The position numbers and the translations under genes are program-made. DNA of 6,389 bases from an uncultured Clostridium sp. (GTDB lineage: Bacteria; Bacillota; Clostridia; Peptostreptococcales; Peptostreptococcaceae): contig CALEBD010000304.1 in NCBI GenBank assembly GCA_937944945.1, positions 1 through 6,389 on the forward strand. Reading direction: 5' to 3'. The notes below the pieces were generated by a model. The model ran no database searches. It was given only the letters and a program-made list of their open reading frames with translations, and was not told the origin of the DNA. Below are positions 5,948-6,389 of the stretch, in pieces. Positions within the stretch are counted from its first letter, which is position 1; each line of letters begins with the position of its first letter.

Positions 5948-6175
5948 CTAAAGAACTAAGTCATATTCTGTCGTATCAGTAGTGACAATTTTAGCCTCAA
6001 CAGCCTCAACAAATGCATAATCATTTTTCTTAAAGATATTTTTTTCTACGATAAGCTCCATAGTTGTCTTGATTTCAGTTTCGGTAATGTTGTCTTTTGG
6101 ATCGTCTATAGAGATGCTGACGTTTTTACCGACTGAATTTTTAAATACCATTACGAGTTTTTTTGTCTCTGTCAT
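5948..6175 (-). CDS. DUF2922 family protein (75 aa)
   Basis: The 75-residue protein matches the DUF2922 pattern: a TKKLVMVFKNSVGKNVSISI strand pair at residues 4-23, DDPKDNITETEIK at 24-36, a helix TTMELIVEKNIF at 37-48 and the ending EAKIVTTDTTEYDLVL. There are no cysteines, no signal peptide and no membrane segment, so it is probably a small cytoplasmic alpha/beta protein. Function is unknown. Families DUF1659, DUF2922 and YvrJ are known to travel together in Firmicutes, and all three are in that order here. The start at 6175 is supported by AAGGAG at about 6183-6188. It lies 56 bp after the DUF1659-like gene and 12 bp before yvrJ. Confidence 0.87.
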   Translation of the reverse strand: MTETKKLVMVFKNSVGKNVSISIDDPKDNITETEIKTTMELIVEKNIFKKNDYAFVEAVEAKIVTTDTTEYDLVL

Positions 6176-6202
6176 AAAAATTCTCCTTTCTTTTTATAGT
6201 GG

Positions 6203-6221
6203 GGAAGTCGAAGTGACTTCC
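6203..6221 (-). other. Intercistronic hairpin between the DUF1659-like and DUF2922 genes
   Basis: A perfect 7-bp stem, GGAAGTC (6203-6209) with GACTTCC (6215-6221), has a five-base loop. On the minus strand it is followed by CCACTATAAAAAG and then the DUF2922 Shine-Dalgarno site, with no T-run, so it is not a typical terminator. It could stabilise or process the mRNA between the two genes. Confidence 0.5.
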
Positions 6222-6231
6222 AAAGTGAAAA

Positions 6232-6389
6232 TTATTCAGATAAAGTAGAGTTGTCTAATCTGACTATGTTGTAGACTTCGTGTTTTTGCAGTGCAGCAAT
6301 TGCATTTGCAACATCTAACACGTTTTGATTAGTTGCAGCAGGGTCCACAAAACCAAAAGTTTTAGTACCTTTGATTTGTTTTGAATTTT
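6232..6389 (-). CDS. DUF1659-like small protein, 5' end outside the window
   Basis: The last 51 codons are visible, ending at TAA (6232-6234); the start lies to the right of the window. The readable part runs KGTKTFGFVDPAATNQNVLD, VANAIAALQKHEVYNIV and RLDNSTLSE. The pattern A-x-x-x-x-V-x-D-V-A-x-A-I-x-x-L-Q-x-H followed by V-R-x-D-x-S-x-L fits the short DUF1659 family (about 70-75 residues). Its position directly before DUF2922 and YvrJ on the same strand strengthens the call, since those families are usual partners. No function is known. Confidence 0.75.
   Translation of the reverse strand, partial: NSKQIKGTKTFGFVDPAATNQNVLDVANAIAALQKHEVYNIVRLDNSTLSE

Overview
The base composition is AT-rich, Shine-Dalgarno sites are strong (AGGAGG type) and every recognisable gene is of a Firmicutes type. 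A low-GC Gram-positive anaerobe fits best, possibly a Gram-positive anaerobic coccus of the Peptoniphilaceae; the genus is a guess from style and was not searched.

Left part, plus strand (1-1216): a 5'-truncated mutM (fpg) reading frame that changes, without a frameshift, into a BFD-like [2Fe-2S]-binding sequence, then a small DUF1904 (tautomerase-like) gene closed by a strong hairpin terminator. This looks like ordinary chromosome, apart from the odd mutM/BFD join. At 1231-1347 lies a non-coding block with two copies of a hairpin-bearing repeat.

Middle part, minus strand (5646 down to 1452): a compact phage-type module read right to left. It holds a winged-helix replication initiator, a DnaB-family helicase, an SSB and a T7-lysozyme-like amidase (endolysin) with an SH3-like tail. 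Three independent tandem repeat sets lie in or just after the initiator gene (21-bp repeats in the linker, 45-bp repeats near the 3' end, AT-rich 18/20-bp repeats in the gap to the helicase). They make this the best candidate for the element's replication origin.

Right part, minus strand (6389 down to 5780): a triad of small genes, DUF1659-like (cut by the window edge), DUF2922 and YvrJ. YvrJ is one membrane helix followed by a perfect heptad coiled coil, so it could be a holin-like partner for the amidase. Two GC-rich hairpins separate the triad from the initiator gene.

Taken together the window shows a replication-plus-lysis module of a prophage or phage-derived element facing host genes convergently. 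No integrase, repressor, capsid, terminase or tail gene is visible, so it is either one end of a prophage that continues to the right or a reduced element.
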